Source: Brassica napus (Eukaryota; Streptophyta; Magnoliopsida; Brassicales; Brassicaceae). Taken from it: DNA of 64,000 nt. The notes under the pieces are model-generated. The model worked only from the letters and a program-made list of their open reading frames with translations. It did no database searches and was not told the origin of the DNA. A program made the translations under genes and the position numbers. Location: NCBI RefSeq assembly GCF_020379485.1, contig NC_063448.1, positions 51,593,218-51,657,217 of the forward strand, read 5' to 3'. Numbering within the stretch: the stretch's first letter is position 1; each line of letters starts with the position of its first letter. Shown piece by piece: positions 33,619-46,067 of this stretch.

Positions 33619-34747
33619 AAAAATAGATTCCATTCATTCATGTTCTTGATCCAACTTTTGGGTTTTCTTGATTTTGGTTTTGTGGGATGGTTTTGTTGAT
33701 GGTTGCTTGTGTATCAAGAGATGCTGCATTTCTGCATATAAAGTCAAAGATAAGTTGTTTTTTGCTTCACTTCCTTAGGTTTTAATTTGAAAGGCCAGAG
33801 TGTGCATCTTTCCAGGAATGGGCCACATGTCCTTATCACACAAGATGTATGTTCATGTCAAATGATCTACGAGGATAATCCCAGTATTGGTGAAAAACTT
33901 TTAACTTTTATTGGTCTTATAATCCTAAGTCACAAGGATAAATTGCAGGTATTAGATGATTGAATGTAAAGACTATTATATATGTGGAATACATTTTCTC
34001 ATTTTCTTCTCAGAAGAGGTTATTCTTTCCAAAAATATAACAAGATGCCTTAATTACGGAAGTATTAATGAATATCTTAAAAAAAATAAAGGTTATTTGT
34101 TAATGTTCAGTTTTATATTAATAATATGGTGATATACGTAACTCAAGTATATTTATTTCCACATTCGGATACCTTTGATACATGACATAATTTTTTTTTG
34201 AACAACCTGATACATAACATAATTCAAATAAAGAAATTATTGTTTTACATAAGCAAACCCATATATACGAAAATACAGAATTTTATGTAAATTTTCATAT
34301 AAATAATAGTCCAATGCAAATTAAATATAATAAATGTGGAAGAGTATAAAATATACAGCACCATATTTAAATAATATATATAACAATTTTATTAGACATT
34401 AATTTTTTACCTACACAAAAAATACACTTGTACTGACGCGTGATTCATATTCTAAAAATGTGAGTGATAAAGTTAACGATTTGAAAACCAAAACAAAATT
34501 AATCAATATAAAATATATTTTTGTGTTTACCATTGTCATATTAAACAGTTATTTCATATAGTAAATTTTAAATGTATATAGACTATTATTTGTACAATAT
34601 AAATATTTATACTTACACATGTATAACATATAAGTATAACATATCACAAATCACAATCTATTTTAAATTCTGGACGACTTAGAATTTATTAACGGAAAGG
34701 AAAATAATAAGTAAATATACAAGCAATTTTTTTCAAGCAAATGCTGA
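33619..34747. other. Intergenic between ROPGAP4 and BSMT1 copy A (tail to tail)
   Basis: The first 360 bp or so (to about 33990) is ROPGAP4 3' flank and is repeated after the fragment at 58064-58508. The rest is AT-rich, with no gene seen. Confidence 0.6.
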
Positions 34748-35189
34748 TTATTTTTTAGTCAACGCGACGACAAGAGTGACACTGGTTTTGTTTCTGCGGC
34801 TCGCGTGTTGTGTCACATGGCGAGCATACTTATCAAACAAGATATCGATGATATCTTCTCCAAAATGAACAACGAGCATTGATTCAGTAACGGCTCTTAT
34901 ACAATTGGCTTCATTGTATCCTGCTTCATCATCTTCTTGGTTGTCGCAGTTACTATGGCCAAGATCGTATTCATGTGTCTCTAAGTCATTGATTTCAAAA
35001 GAACCTTCGTTTTGTATCACTTCTTTGAGTTCTTGTTCGTTCGGATCATAAAATGGCATGTTGAATGCATGAGTCATAGAAGCTAACGATTCTGAGTGGG
35101 TCACTTTTGTTTGAGATTCTGTGTGTTCGGAGAAGCCTTATGTGTGATAAGAAAGTTATCTCACTAATTTAAGGTATGAAATCAAGTTT

Positions 35190-36060
35190 TTTTCCGTTCG
35201 TCCAGATGACTTACCTGGTAAGTCACGACTTACCTGGTAAGTCGTCTGGTCAATGCAGAGGTTATTTTTGCAATTGACTTTGAAATCTGTTTTCTGAGAC
35301 GACTGAAAGTTAAGTCGTCTTCTTTTGTTTGGTTACAAAAAAATCTCCAAAGAACCTAGACGACTTACATGTAAGTCATCATAGGTTAGTTTTGCATTTG
35401 ACTGGATTTTGTCGGAATTTTGACTTTCCTGGACTACTTATTTTTCTGTTGTCTGGTGGAAAATTGAAATATCAATATTTTATTAAAACTCGACGACTTA
35501 CAATTAAGTCGTCATGGGTTAGTTTTGCAATTGAAAAAAAACTTCAATATTTAATTATACCCAGACAACTTACAATTCAGTCGTCCGCCCGACGACTTAC
35601 ATGTAAGTCGTCCAGAATTTTATTTCGAGATTCTGGTCAAACCTCTTAAATCCTGGACGACTTACATGTAAGTCATCGGACGGACGACTGAATTGTAAGT
35701 CGTCTATATATAATTAAATATTGAAGTTTTTTTTTCAATTGCAAAACTAACCTATGACGACTTAATTGTTCGAGTTTTAATAAAATATTGATATTTCAAT
35801 TTTTCACCAGACGAGTGAAATGTAAGTCATCCAGGAAAGTCAAACTTCTGAAATAATCCAGTCAAATGCAAAACTAACCTATGACGACTGAAATGTAAGT
35901 CGTCTAGCTTTGGAGTTTTTTTAACCAAATAAAAGTAGACGACTTATTTTTCAGTCGTCTCAGATAACAGATTTCAAAGTCAATTGCAAAAATAACATCT
36001 GCATTGACCAGACGACTTATATTTTAGTCGTCTGGAAGACTTAGATTGAAGTCGTCCGTG
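35190..36060. repeat. Long palindrome made of AAGTCGTC units
   Basis: The segment 35265-35325 (GTTATTTTTGCAATTGAC to AAGTCGTC) returns as its reverse complement at 35935-35997, and further matched pairs run inward to a centre near 35640. The whole stretch of about 870 bp is a large imperfect inverted repeat with an internal ladder of small palindromes. Confidence 0.8.
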
Positions 36061-36759
36061 TCGATCTTTAATAAGCTTTCGTTTTCTTTGTTCTATGTTT
36101 GCTAATGTGTTTTATTTTGACTTTTTCAGATGATGCGTCAGTTACATGCAGTGTATGGAGAATGATTGTTGAAAGATGGATGTTGGAATACACAAGTCAA
36201 CGAAAACTCTCTTTATGGCAACATGTCGTGTTAGTGGTTGTCAATGGAAGATTAGAGCAAGTGTGAAATATGGGATTAAAACGTTTTGGGTAACCAAGTT
36301 TTACTAAATTTGACTAAGTTTTTCAACACAAACTTGTAAAAAATGTGATATGCTTTGACTAGTTAATATTGTTTGTTTCTATCTCTTAAGTATTATTGTT
36401 ATAGACACCAATGATGATTATTGTTATGAGTTAGAAGAAGGGTTAAAATGCTTCTTAAAATGTTATATCAATATGAGGCTACCAACATTCTTGTTTATTA
36501 AGATGAGAAAAAGGCCATTGGAGTTTATTATTGCATATGGGAGATCCAAAGATAAGAAAAAGGCTATTGAAGTATATTATTTCATTGATTTGTAAATGTG
36601 TAAACACATTGTTAGCACATATATTACATCTTGGGAAACATTATTACTGATTTTACAAAAAAAATCACAAATAAAAGAGTAGACATGCAAATCACAAAAC
36701 ATACCACAAACAAAACTATTATAGATCATTCATCTACAAAGACAAGCTTGAACTCCACT

Positions 36760-37800
36760 TGATATGGAAGAAGACTTCCTGGAAGTCGTCTGGAAGACTT
36801 CCTGGAAGTCGTATGGAAAACTTCCTGGAAGTCGTATGGAAGACTTTCTGGAAGTCGTCTAGTGCATTGTACTTTAGACGACTAACAGGTAAGTCGTCCC
36901 AGAAGTCTTCCAGATCTGAAAAACCTGCATATCAAAAAACGTTCAAATGGCTTAAAAACAGAGAAAATGAGTAGAAGATTAAATAAATCTACCTTTATAG
37001 AACACACAAAAAATACATATCTAAAATTAGTAGATCTACTTTTAAATGAGTGGAAGATGAGAGTCATCTGATTAAAAACCTGCAAAAAAGATAGATTAGT
37101 TAGAAAGACATGAGACAAAACTGAAAAATTCATATAAAGTTTGGTGTTTTCAAGTCAAAGAGATTAAAGTGGGTTTGAAGAGTTTTAGTTTGGAAAAAAA
37201 AATAAGAACTTTATACAATAGAAAGTTACCAAATGAAGAAAAATCAGACATAAAAACTTACCAAAACGCTCAGGTTTGTTATGAAAGGGAGAGACATGGG
37301 AGAAGACTCTGTCAGACGACTTCCAGGAAGTCCAGACGACCTCCTGTAAGTCGTCTGGAAGACTTCCTAGAAGTCCAGACGACCTCCTGGAAGTCGTCTG
37401 GAAGACTTCCTGGAAGTCTTCCTGGAAGTCGTCTAGCGCATTATATTTTAGACGACTAACAGGTAAGTCGTCCCAGACGTCTTCCAGATCTGAAAAACCT
37501 GCATATCCAAATCCAGTTTTAAAAAACATGCAATCCAAAAACTTTCAAATGACTTAAAACAGAGAAAATTAGTGGAAAATTAGATAAATCTACCATTATA
37601 GAACACACAAAAATACATATATAAAATTGATAGATTTACCTTTAAATGAGTGGAAGATGAAAACCATCTGATTAAAAACATGCAAAAACAAGATAAACTA
37701 GTGAGAAAGACATGAGACAAAAACAATAAATTGATATAAAGGTTAGTGTTTATAAGTTCAAAGAGATCAGAGAGAGGTTGAAGAGTTTTAGAATGATGAC
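36760..37800. repeat. Tandem duplication of about 575 bp with GACTTCCTGGAAGTC palindromes
   Basis: The block from 36864 (GCATTGTACTTTAGACG) to about 37170 is repeated from 37438 with few changes. Each copy is preceded by a run of CTGGAAGACTTCCTGGAAGTCGT units. It forms the right-hand array of the Mutator-like remnant. Confidence 0.75.
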
Positions 37801-39137
37801 ATTACATTTTTGTTACATCCATTTGAGAGAATGAAAGAGAATGTATAATTTTTTCTTTATATAGGAAGATAAAAAATCCAATTAGGTTAAATATTTTTGA
37901 TTCAGACGACTTCCTAGACGACTTACTTGTAAGTCATCCAGAAGAGTTTAATATTTTTAGCGGGAAACTAAAATATTTTTAGCGGAAAACTAAAATAAAA
38001 GACTTCCTAGACTTTTAAAAATTTTAGGCTGGAATATTTGGACGACTAAAATATAAGTCGTCTGGGTAAAATTATTCACCAGACGACTGAAATATAAGTC
38101 GTCCATACCCTAAACATAATCCCTAAACTTAATTATCTAATTTAACACTCCATAAAATCAAATCAAACTTGAAAAATGTTTACTATACACAGAAATAAAC
38201 ACATATAGGTGAAAATTAATTTTTGAGAAAAACATTTAGCTTTCCAAAATCTAACCCTAAGAAATACATACAATACTACAACATATGTTTGCCAAACCTC
38301 TAAACCAAAGAATATCATGATTCACTACTTCCACTCATCTATCTTGAAAACAAATCAACTTTAGAAACATTGTGAAATCTCGGTTGAATTGATTCAAGTA
38401 AGCTTTATATGCACTTTGAGAACTTGCGTTTGTGATGTACACATTTTCCTTGTCATTTACGAGTTTTTCTGGTACCTATAATAATACACAACTCCACCGT
38501 TTAACTATCAAATAACTCAAAGTTTTATGTAAATGAAAATGTTAGGGAATGTTATAACAAAGTCTTAAAGAAAATTACCTTAGAGAGCCAATGGAGAGCG
38601 TATGAGGAGTGTATTAAATGGAGGCTGTTGCGAGAGAAGAGCCTAGAGCGAGTAGAAGGAACCTGGTGCTCCATAGACGAAACACGATGCTTGGTTTGTG
38701 ATCATGAGCTCCTTGTTGAAGAAGGGTATGGATTTGAACGTTGCATTGAAATCGTTTTCTGGAAGATCATTCAGACAACAATCGATTTCTGGAGGGTTTT
38801 GGTTCGATTGTTGGCACAATACACTGATGGTGTTGATGATCTCAGAGATAGCCAAAAACGCGTTTTGTCCCGAAGAACAATCCAATTCAGCAACTTTGAT
38901 ACAGTTAGGGAAGTTTAAATTCATCATCATTTCTTCTGTGTTTCGTACCAAGACTGGTTTTGCCATTAGTAGAACTCTTCTCTATACGAACCAAAAAAAG
39001 AGGCAGATACTTAAAAAAAAGGGTCTCGAGACTATAATCATGTTTCATATAAAAAATCGTCCCGACAAATTTGAGTTTTAACTATTAACGATTATTAACG
39101 AACGACAACGAGATGATTACTTCCTTTTTTTTATATA

Positions 39138-41951
39138 CTAGGGGTATAACCGGGGCCGGATAAGTTATTGATCGTTTTGTAGTTTTGTGTACGGGATTTT
39201 GTCGTTTATTTTTTTCCACTTTTGTTTTTCCGTGTTGTATATAATGGTGATGAACATAACATTTGGAAGTCACACAGTTTGATTAGGTTGATATAAGAAT
39301 GACCGGCGAATTCATATGCATTATTTTCGTCATGATCATTTGATCGACCATTAGCATTATTAGCGCTTTCATGTTCAAAAGATAAAGTTTATGAAGTTGT
39401 TTAGTATTTACTTAGGTAGTTGTTAGTATATAAAACAAATACTGTAAAGAACAAAATATACAATTTGAATTCAAAAAATTAAACAATTTATCGAACAATA
39501 AATTAAATTATTTTCTTATTTTACCTAAATTAATTTCAAAAATATAGAATTGTAATAAACTATTTTTTTTCAAATTAATAACTCTAGAAAAATTTATAAA
39601 ATTATACGGTTGCAAAATTATTTATTTTTAGAGTTTTACTCGACTTTGTTAAAAATTGTTTATGGTGGACAAAAAAATGTTAGAAATAGGTAAACCAAAA
39701 AAATACACCACTGACAAATCTTGTATGAGTTAGAACCCGTCGACGTTTCATTAATAATCCAAAATAGAAATAAAATCTCCGAACAGAGAAAACATGCAAG
39801 GAAAAAAATATCCAAAGTTTATGATGGAAAACAAAGATAATAGCAGTTTTTAAAAATGCATAGAAAAGACGTTGACGGGCTGATAGGAATATAATAGATA
39901 TTTCCAATCACTCACGGCAGCGCTTGCAGTTGTTCTGAGCATCTGAAATCTCTGGAGGATCTAGTGCAGCACATTCCTCATCGACCTTGTCTCCCAAAAC
40001 AGACGGGCCCGATGACGCTGCCAATCCTACGTCACCTTCACTGCTTGGAAGAATGTTCTCACTGTGCTCCTGAAATACATGAATGTGATGTTTAAAGAAA
40101 AGGTGCAAACAGTAAACATGTTGACAAGTAAAATTAGACAACCTTGCCATGGTTCTCTATGATGGTATCTTCAGTGATGGTGGAGATAGTGAAGGTACGG
40201 TGATTGCTATTAATGGCTTCCATCAATTTGAGAGCTCTCCATGTTTTGGGCTGGATCTTGGCAAGTAGCTATGAATACATCAAACACTATGTTGCTGGCA
40301 TGAGATTTGAAACGACCTAGAGAGCCTGCAACAGCATAGATGGTGAGGTTCTTGAGTATATTGAGCTCCACCAAGCCAGACACACTCGTTTTCAACACCT
40401 TGTTCCCAATCTCTCTTCTAATTACTGCCATGGCCCTCGATGCAGTTCACCGCAGCAGGTTTGTTAATGTCGGAGAAGAAGCTATCTGACCAATAAATTT
40501 CAAGTTTTTAAGTCTCAAGATGACATTAAGCTAAAAGGCATTGTTTTAAAATCAAACCAATAACATACAAAAGGAACTCACCAGAGATTCCGATCACATC
40601 CATGTCAGGGGAATCATCACTGAGGAACTCAATAACATTATGCACACCTTTGGTTACCATGTCCATCCCCATTGCACCACACCGGTGTTACAACTGAACC
40701 ATACATAGCCATTTTTTTCCTGCCAATGTACAGTGAACAGTTTGTAGCCTCGTAAATCTAATTGACATGCATCCACAAAATCATTATTTCATTAGCAAAA
40801 GTTTCAATCTTGAGTCGAACCACACCACAAACATAAATTTTTTTACATCTTGGTGGTACCTGTTGAAAATGACAGCCGACGTTTCGAAGTGATCTGAATT
40901 CTCCTAGGAAGGCTTAAGTTCCGTAGCACGTTGGCACGATAAAAACCGGACAATAGGCGCTCTAGTTGTACCGTCCTTCAGCTCCGCCTGAGACGTACCC
41001 AGCCTTGCAGCCTCTGTTAGTCCTAGCAACCAAATAACTTTCCGTTATAGCCCATCAAAACAGAGTTTGCATCATATTAGTTAATCGGACAACTTCAATG
41101 CGATCAATCAACTTTCACGATCGATCCCCTATCGTAGCGATGGATGGTAGTGATTCACACGAACTGGGATAGAACCGTGGATCTCGGAATTCTACCCAGA
41201 GAAATATACGCTTAAAGTATTAAAACTGATAGCTTGAATATTGATTAAACAAATATGGTATATAATATTCCATAGAAAGTCAAATTGTCAATACCTTTTC
41301 CTGGGTACTATGTTCTAGGCGGAGAAAGGTTGCGGGGAAAACGACCGATTAAGCAACAACAACACTGGAGGCTGACATTTTCGAAGGTTGGCTAAAAGCT
41401 GCGACAGTTCAATTTAGGAGTAATTTAATAAGAGATATGAGTCTCAAGGTTTGTTTGAGAAATTATATACTGAGATGGATCGTTTCAGAGGTGAAACGGT
41501 ACCATAACTGATCGTTGGAGATATGGAGAGGTGAAGATGAAAAGTTTCAGAATTTTTTTTTGATAAGCTAAAAGGGTAACGTTTCGGTTTATCGGTGGAG
41601 ACAGAGTACTATAAAAATCCTAGATACATACAAAAGAGATTTAGCCCACTTATAAGTTTTATTGGGCCAGCATGCGAATTTTACTAAATAGGTTTCGATG
41701 ATCAAAGCTACACGTGAGTATAAATGTTGGTGTTTATGTGTGAGACCCACTCTAAGAAATCCTTCATAAATATATATTAGTTTCGGTAATCAATGTACAA
41801 AGTTTTCTTTAGTTTAGTGATTTAAATGTTGGTATTTTTGTATCACAGTAACCCAAGTTCGAACCACATGCTTGATATTTTTTCACACTTTTTTAAAATA
41901 GGGTTCACTTACCTGCTGACGTGACGGCTCACTGCCTCATTATATTATAGA
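39138..41951 (-). mobile_element. Helitron with captured gene exons (2.8 kb)
   Basis: On the minus strand it starts TCTATAATATAATGAGG (after A) and ends CCGGTTATACCCCTAG (before T), with a GC-rich CCGGCCCCGG hairpin about 11 nt from the end. These are the Helitron 5' TC, 3' CTRR and A|T insertion hallmarks. It lies in intron 2 of BSMT1 copy A; the intron flanks match intron 2 of copy B outside about 39068-42152. No Rep/helicase is present, so it is non-autonomous. On the same strand it carries HMG-CoA reductase exon pieces and further splice-bordered fragments I cannot identify (one ends with an acidic peptide PEISDAQNNCKRCRE). Confidence 0.6.
40209..40675 (-). pseudogene. HMG-CoA reductase exon fragments inside the Helitron
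   Basis: Exon piece 40675-40582 reads [18 protein letters not shown] and [10 protein letters not shown] up to a GT donor. Piece 40485-40209 reads [39 protein letters not shown] and [16 protein letters not shown] with stops, and lacks the residues between IEG and AVI. These are core catalytic-domain motifs of plant HMGR (mevalonate pathway, ER), including the region around the substrate/NADPH-binding GQDPAQN motif, here CQDPAQN. The intron at GIS|G is kept, so genomic DNA and not mRNA was copied. It cannot make a working enzyme. Confidence 0.8.
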
Positions 41952-42568
41952 TTATCGTATTCATTCACATTCGAGTTTATGTATCTCTCTCAATATTCTT
42001 TTATAAATATATTATATAAATAATGTAATGGTCTTTTTTTTTTCTTTTTTTGAAACACTAAATAATGTAATGGTCTAATTATAAAATTTCGTAAGTAGAT
42101 TTTTTAGTGTTTCTGTTTTAATGGTATATATTACACAGAAATATATACGTAGTTTTGGTTGATTTCACAGTTTCATATGAGCAAGTATAAATTATGTTCT
42201 TCTTACATATATATAGCACCTTAAATTTTTATTGGTTAATATTTAAATTACAACTTCACCATAATGAAATGAATGATTCTTTTCCTTTGCTTTACCAGAA
42301 TAATACTATTAAGTTTTTAACAAGCTAAAAGGAAACGAATATTGAAGAACCTGAAGAAGAGAATTGGCGGAGTAACTGTAGGCTCCATCTCCACCACTCA
42401 TACGTAAAGCTTTCACAAATTCATAGTCATCGCCACTCTTTTCATCACCAACATACCTGCATCCGATATACATATATTAATAGTGGACATATACATTAAC
42501 TAGCATATCTGTATGTATATTTGAAATAACATCAAGGAAGGAATAGTTTTGTTGAATCTTGAATCCAA

Positions 42569-42852
42569 TTTTATCGTACTTATTAGTGATAAGGAAAATT
42601 ATTAGAAGATGTGTGTTAAAAATGCACCTCACATTTCAGTTTATAGAGAGATGGAACTTAATCAAGTAGCATACTAAAAAAGTACATGAGACACGCCATG
42701 TGTAGCACAGCCGTGGCCCTTGTGATTAATTAATGCCACTAAAAGATACTTAACATTAGACCCCAAAAATAACAAATTCTCTAGAATACCCATCCTGGAA
42801 TTATGTTCTTTTGTTGATTTTTATTCATTTAGGAGTTTTTTTTGGATTAACC
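42569..42852. promoter_or_regulatory. Upstream region of BSMT1 copy A
   Basis: The sequence TTTATAGAG at about 42640 (minus-strand CTATAAA) sits where copy B has its TATA box, about 75 bp before the start. The rest resembles the copy B upstream region. Confidence 0.5.
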
Positions 42853-43455
42853 TTCTAGAGTGAACGTGTAGAATCACTAACCAATAATAGTTTGCCACTT
42901 CATATCCAGTTTTTGGAAAAAAAAAACAAAGTAATAAAAATTTGTCAAGTCATATTATGTTTTTTAAATAAAAAAAATAATAAAAAATAATAGTAAATGC
43001 AAAAAATACATTTTTTTAACATTGTTAACGCCCTATACAAAATACTAAACTCTAAATTCTAAACTCTATATACTAAACCCTAGATCTTTGGATAAACGCT
43101 TGCGTAAATCTTAAACCCTTGGGTAAATCTTAAACCCTTGGGTAAATCTTAAACTCTTGGGTAAATCTTAAACCTTTGGGTAAATCCTAAGGGTCTAGGG
43201 TTTAGAGACGGCGTTTATGGTTTAGTGTTTATGATTTAAGATTTACCAAAAAGTTTAGCGTTTAGTGTTTATTTGACGGCAAAATAAAGAATTTCCATTT
43301 TCTTTGGTAGCTACTACTATTTTCACTTATTTTTTTCTTTTTTCATTTAAAAACATATGACTTGCCAAATTTTTATTATTTTATTATTTTCTGAAAAATT
43401 GAATAAAAAATGGCAATCTATTATTAGTTGGTAAACCTACAAATTCACCCTAAAA
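42853..43455. mobile_element. Fold-back MITE with about 150-bp inverted arms
   Basis: The left arm (from CTAGAGTGAACGTGTAG, ACTAACCAATAATAG, TTTGTCAAGTCATA) is repeated inverted in the right arm ending at 43455 (GGCAAGTCATATG, CTAATAATAG and GGGTGAATTTGTAG on the minus strand). Between the arms is a run of GGGTAAATCTTAAACCCTT units (about 43095-43190) and telomere-like AACCCTA pieces. No coding capacity and no certain target duplication. Confidence 0.65.
43095..43190. repeat. 19-bp tandem repeat (GGGTAAATCTTAAACCCTT)
   Basis: About five units in the centre of the fold-back element. Confidence 0.8.
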
Positions 43456-43856
43456 ACTCATGAATCAGCTCATCCAATCCTCTTTTACTGTTGAGAAACT
43501 GGTCTTCTCCAATGTGTTATGTCCTTAATCGATATATTATCATGAACTTGCTGTGTTTTCAGGTCCTCTTCATCATATTTTCCTTGGGTTTGTGGCTAAG
43601 AATATTAAAGTTTGAGCTATGTCCTTGGCCTCTGAATCTTTGTAATATTTTTAGTGTCATGTGATTGATTTGTTTGAGAGCGTGTTGTAATGGTTTTTCT
43701 TTAGTACATATATCTTATTAAATTTGAATTTATCACGGGATTCACCTTAAAAAAAAACAATTAACGATAGATTGAATTAATCTTTTATATATTAGTTCAT
43801 TAATTTTTTTAACTATCAATCCGAATATTTTCATTTATTCATTAACATTCTCACTC

Positions 43857-45570
43857 ACACTCAAACATGGACAATTGTGGGAATAATATCCTAGGGAGCA
43901 TCCCAACATCTGGTAGTTTTGATCTCATGTTAAATTTGACATAGACTTCCAACTTAAAATCAACTGACAATAATTCGATTGTTTCTAAATTTTTATATAT
44001 TAGTTCATTAATTCTTCAATTACTGAGTGTGAAATTTTCATTCATTCATTAACTTATCAAACATTGCAATTTCAGTTTTTAGTTAGAACAAAAAAAATAT
44101 TTTTCCATTTTCATTCATTCATTTATATATATGACAGTAATTAAAGTTGATATGATGTTGGTTTGAGATTGGTGTGATGTGTATTGTAATCTCTAATGCA
44201 TTTTAAGGGAAGTCTGGACGATGAGATGTAAGTAATTTCATATCAATGACGATCATATCTGTAAGACATCAAATAAGTGTGATGTTTAAGAGTGAACAGA
44301 CTCTGTGCTGATGATAGTCCGCTTTAGTCAAACCGTGTGAGATTACGTAATAGTTGCATGGATTAGCAACTCTAAAGTCCTTTTTAAATGTATTGTAGAC
44401 TTTGTTTTATTTTTTTGCTAAAAATAGACAAAAAAAAGTTTACAATACAGTTAAAAAAAAGAGTTTGTTTATAATAGTCCAATCGTTTGACCAAAAGCGA
44501 ATACTGATGGTATATTTCCGCCAATTAAAAAAAGCAAAACAGAAAAAAAAGAGAACGATTAAGGTGAACAATAATGTGTTTATTGATTGTACTAATGAAT
44601 AATTTATAATTTTAAAATCTGTATACATTTATTTCTTAAACATCCAAATTTTGAGTTCTTAATGAAATTAGGTTGAGAATTTTCTAAACCTAAAAAGTAG
44701 TGTATGTACTAAATCCTAACAAATGTGTCCTTTTGTTTCGGCACCTAAATAACGAAGTTGAAGTCACTAGAATCAGCATACTCCATACCACGTACATAGG
44801 CCTCAATATCATGTGGAAAACAAAACTCCTGTTTAGAAAAAAAATATTTTCAATATCGTACTGCATTGTTTCTGCCCATAGAATTTGTGGTAAGCCACGA
44901 ACGATTAATACACATTTATTCATATAAAATAACGAAAAATAGGTGGATACCATGCCTCATCTTTTTTTTTTTTTAATAAGTTTGATCGGCTCATCTGGTC
45001 GGTTCCACATATTGGATTAGTTCGAAAGAGTATCACACTGCCTAGCCCGAATTTAGAATATTTTCTGATTAATGCCAAAAATGAACTAATTGTCTGTTAC
45101 GGTTCACCATGTTAACCACATGGACTAAACCAAACCTAAACTGACCAAATAATGGTAATTTAGTTTCCAGGAAAATCGAACTAAAAACTGATGTAGATAT
45201 ACACCAAACACCAAAAAATTACCACTAGGCTACCACCACTTGCTTATATAACATGGTATGGTACATAGATACCATGCATCATCGTCGTTCCGGTCGAGTT
45301 TATGGAGTTTATTATTGGATCTTTAATTTAATATAATCAGTTTGTGTTTAAAAAAGCCATGCATCATCGTCCTTCATGAAATATGCAATATGTTCAAGTT
45401 GATGTTAAAACAACATAAAAATTCCAAGTCCTTTTAAATTATATTGTAGTCTTGTAGAGTACTTGTGATTATTGAAGACGATATGCTTGACCAAAAATAC
45501 TAATATCAATGGTTTTGGCAAATGAAACCACAAAAGTGCCCCCGGTTAAAAGTTATCCTAGATCGTCACT
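43857..45570. repeat. Segmental duplicate, copy 1 (matches 54822-57880)
   Basis: From ACACTCAAACATGGACAATTG the two copies run nearly identical. Copy 2 has a 1.39-kb Helitron inserted at the position of 44392/44393. No gene is seen in either copy; the ORF at 44700-44927 and its match at 57058-57474 have no recognisable family and differ in length, so I treat them as chance. Near 45511 the bases GTTTTGGCAAATGAAA match ROPGAP4 intron 3 (33140-33157), a trace of a lost ROPGAP4 fragment. Confidence 0.85.
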
Positions 45571-45576
45571 GGTCAA

Positions 45577-46067
45577 TTGAGAACAAGTGTGTGTGTGTGT
45601 GTGCTGACGAAGATTCGCTTAATCAAATTGTATGAGCTTAAAGTAATTAACCTGCATTAGCAACATCATAGTTCTTTTTTTGTGTTTATAAGACTTCAAA
45701 ATTTTAAAACCTAATAAATAATATTCTCTTATGGAAAAACTCCTAAAACTATTTTTAATGTGGAAACATAAGTATTATTGTTTTACCAAATTGACCATGC
45801 ATTTTATCATTGATGATTATTACACATAGAACATATATTACATATTACAATTACAATAACAATCCATTTTCCAGGACAAGCATCATATCATCACATGAGG
45901 GGCAAGTCTTAGAATTTATTAGCTGGAAGAGAAACGACAGTAAATCTTAAGTAAATAAACAAGCAACTATATTAAAGCAGAAGCTGATTATTTCTTAGTC
46001 AACGCAACGACAAGAGTGACACTCGTTTTGTTTCTGCAGCTCGCGTGTTGTGTCACATGGCGAGCAT
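45577..46067. repeat. Segmental duplicate: 3' flank and last codons of BSMT1 (matches 59060-59548)
   Basis: Starts at GAGAACAAGTGTGTGTGTG and includes the BSMT1 copy B stop and last codons. The second copy is cut by an LTR element at 59550. Confidence 0.88.

Larger units (their letters stand above)
35071..38358. mobile_element. Mutator-like element remnant with palindromic AAGTCGTC arrays
   Basis: 3.3 kb inserted between exon 5 and exon 4 of BSMT1 copy A. The left part (35190-36060) and right part (36760-38110) are packed with GACGACTTACxxGTAAGTCGTC palindromes. Between them, around 36170-36300, the plus strand carries a fragment like the N-terminus of MuDR transposases (KSTKTLFMATCRVSGCQWKIRAS in pieces), with broken frames. 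Long subterminal arrays of this kind are known from Brassicaceae MULEs (family knowledge). The ends and 9-bp target duplications could not be recognised, probably because the flanking exon parts were deleted. Confidence 0.6.
34748..42568 (-). pseudogene. BSMT1: SABATH methyltransferase BSMT1-like, copy A (destroyed)
   Basis: Exon remnants in order on the minus strand: exon 1 42568-42532, exon 2 42456-42351, exon 3 38981-38579, exon 4 first part 38475-38359, exon 5 35070-34748. Damage: the ATG is TTG, the exon 1 donor is changed, exon 3 has a 4-bp insertion (duplicated GCTC after FYS) that gives a premature stop, and the SAM-binding AELGCSSGQN motif reads AELDCSSGQN. The second half of exon 4 and the start of exon 5 are replaced by a 3.3-kb Mutator-like insertion, and intron 2 holds a Helitron. 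Copy B at 45988-47772 is the intact comparison. The family transfers a methyl group from SAM to salicylic or benzoic acid. Confidence 0.92.

Noticed and set aside
35190..38110. Regularly spaced palindromic repeats resembling a CRISPR array
   Set aside because: Plant nuclear DNA, spacers are not unique, no cas genes, and the repeats are part of a Mutator-like element.
38628..39081. Plus-strand ORFs of 96 and 127 aa
   Set aside because: Shadow of the minus-strand BSMT1 copy A exon 3; the same holds for 46834-47139.
43080..43260. Telomere-like AAACCCTA stretch as an interstitial telomere
   Set aside because: Units are irregular (GGGTAAATCTTAAACCCTT) and sit in the loop of a fold-back element; no run of perfect AAACCCT.
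44690..44953. ORFs on both strands, matched at 57058-57474
   Set aside because: Present in a segmental duplicate but different length in each copy, no family match, antisense frames equally open.
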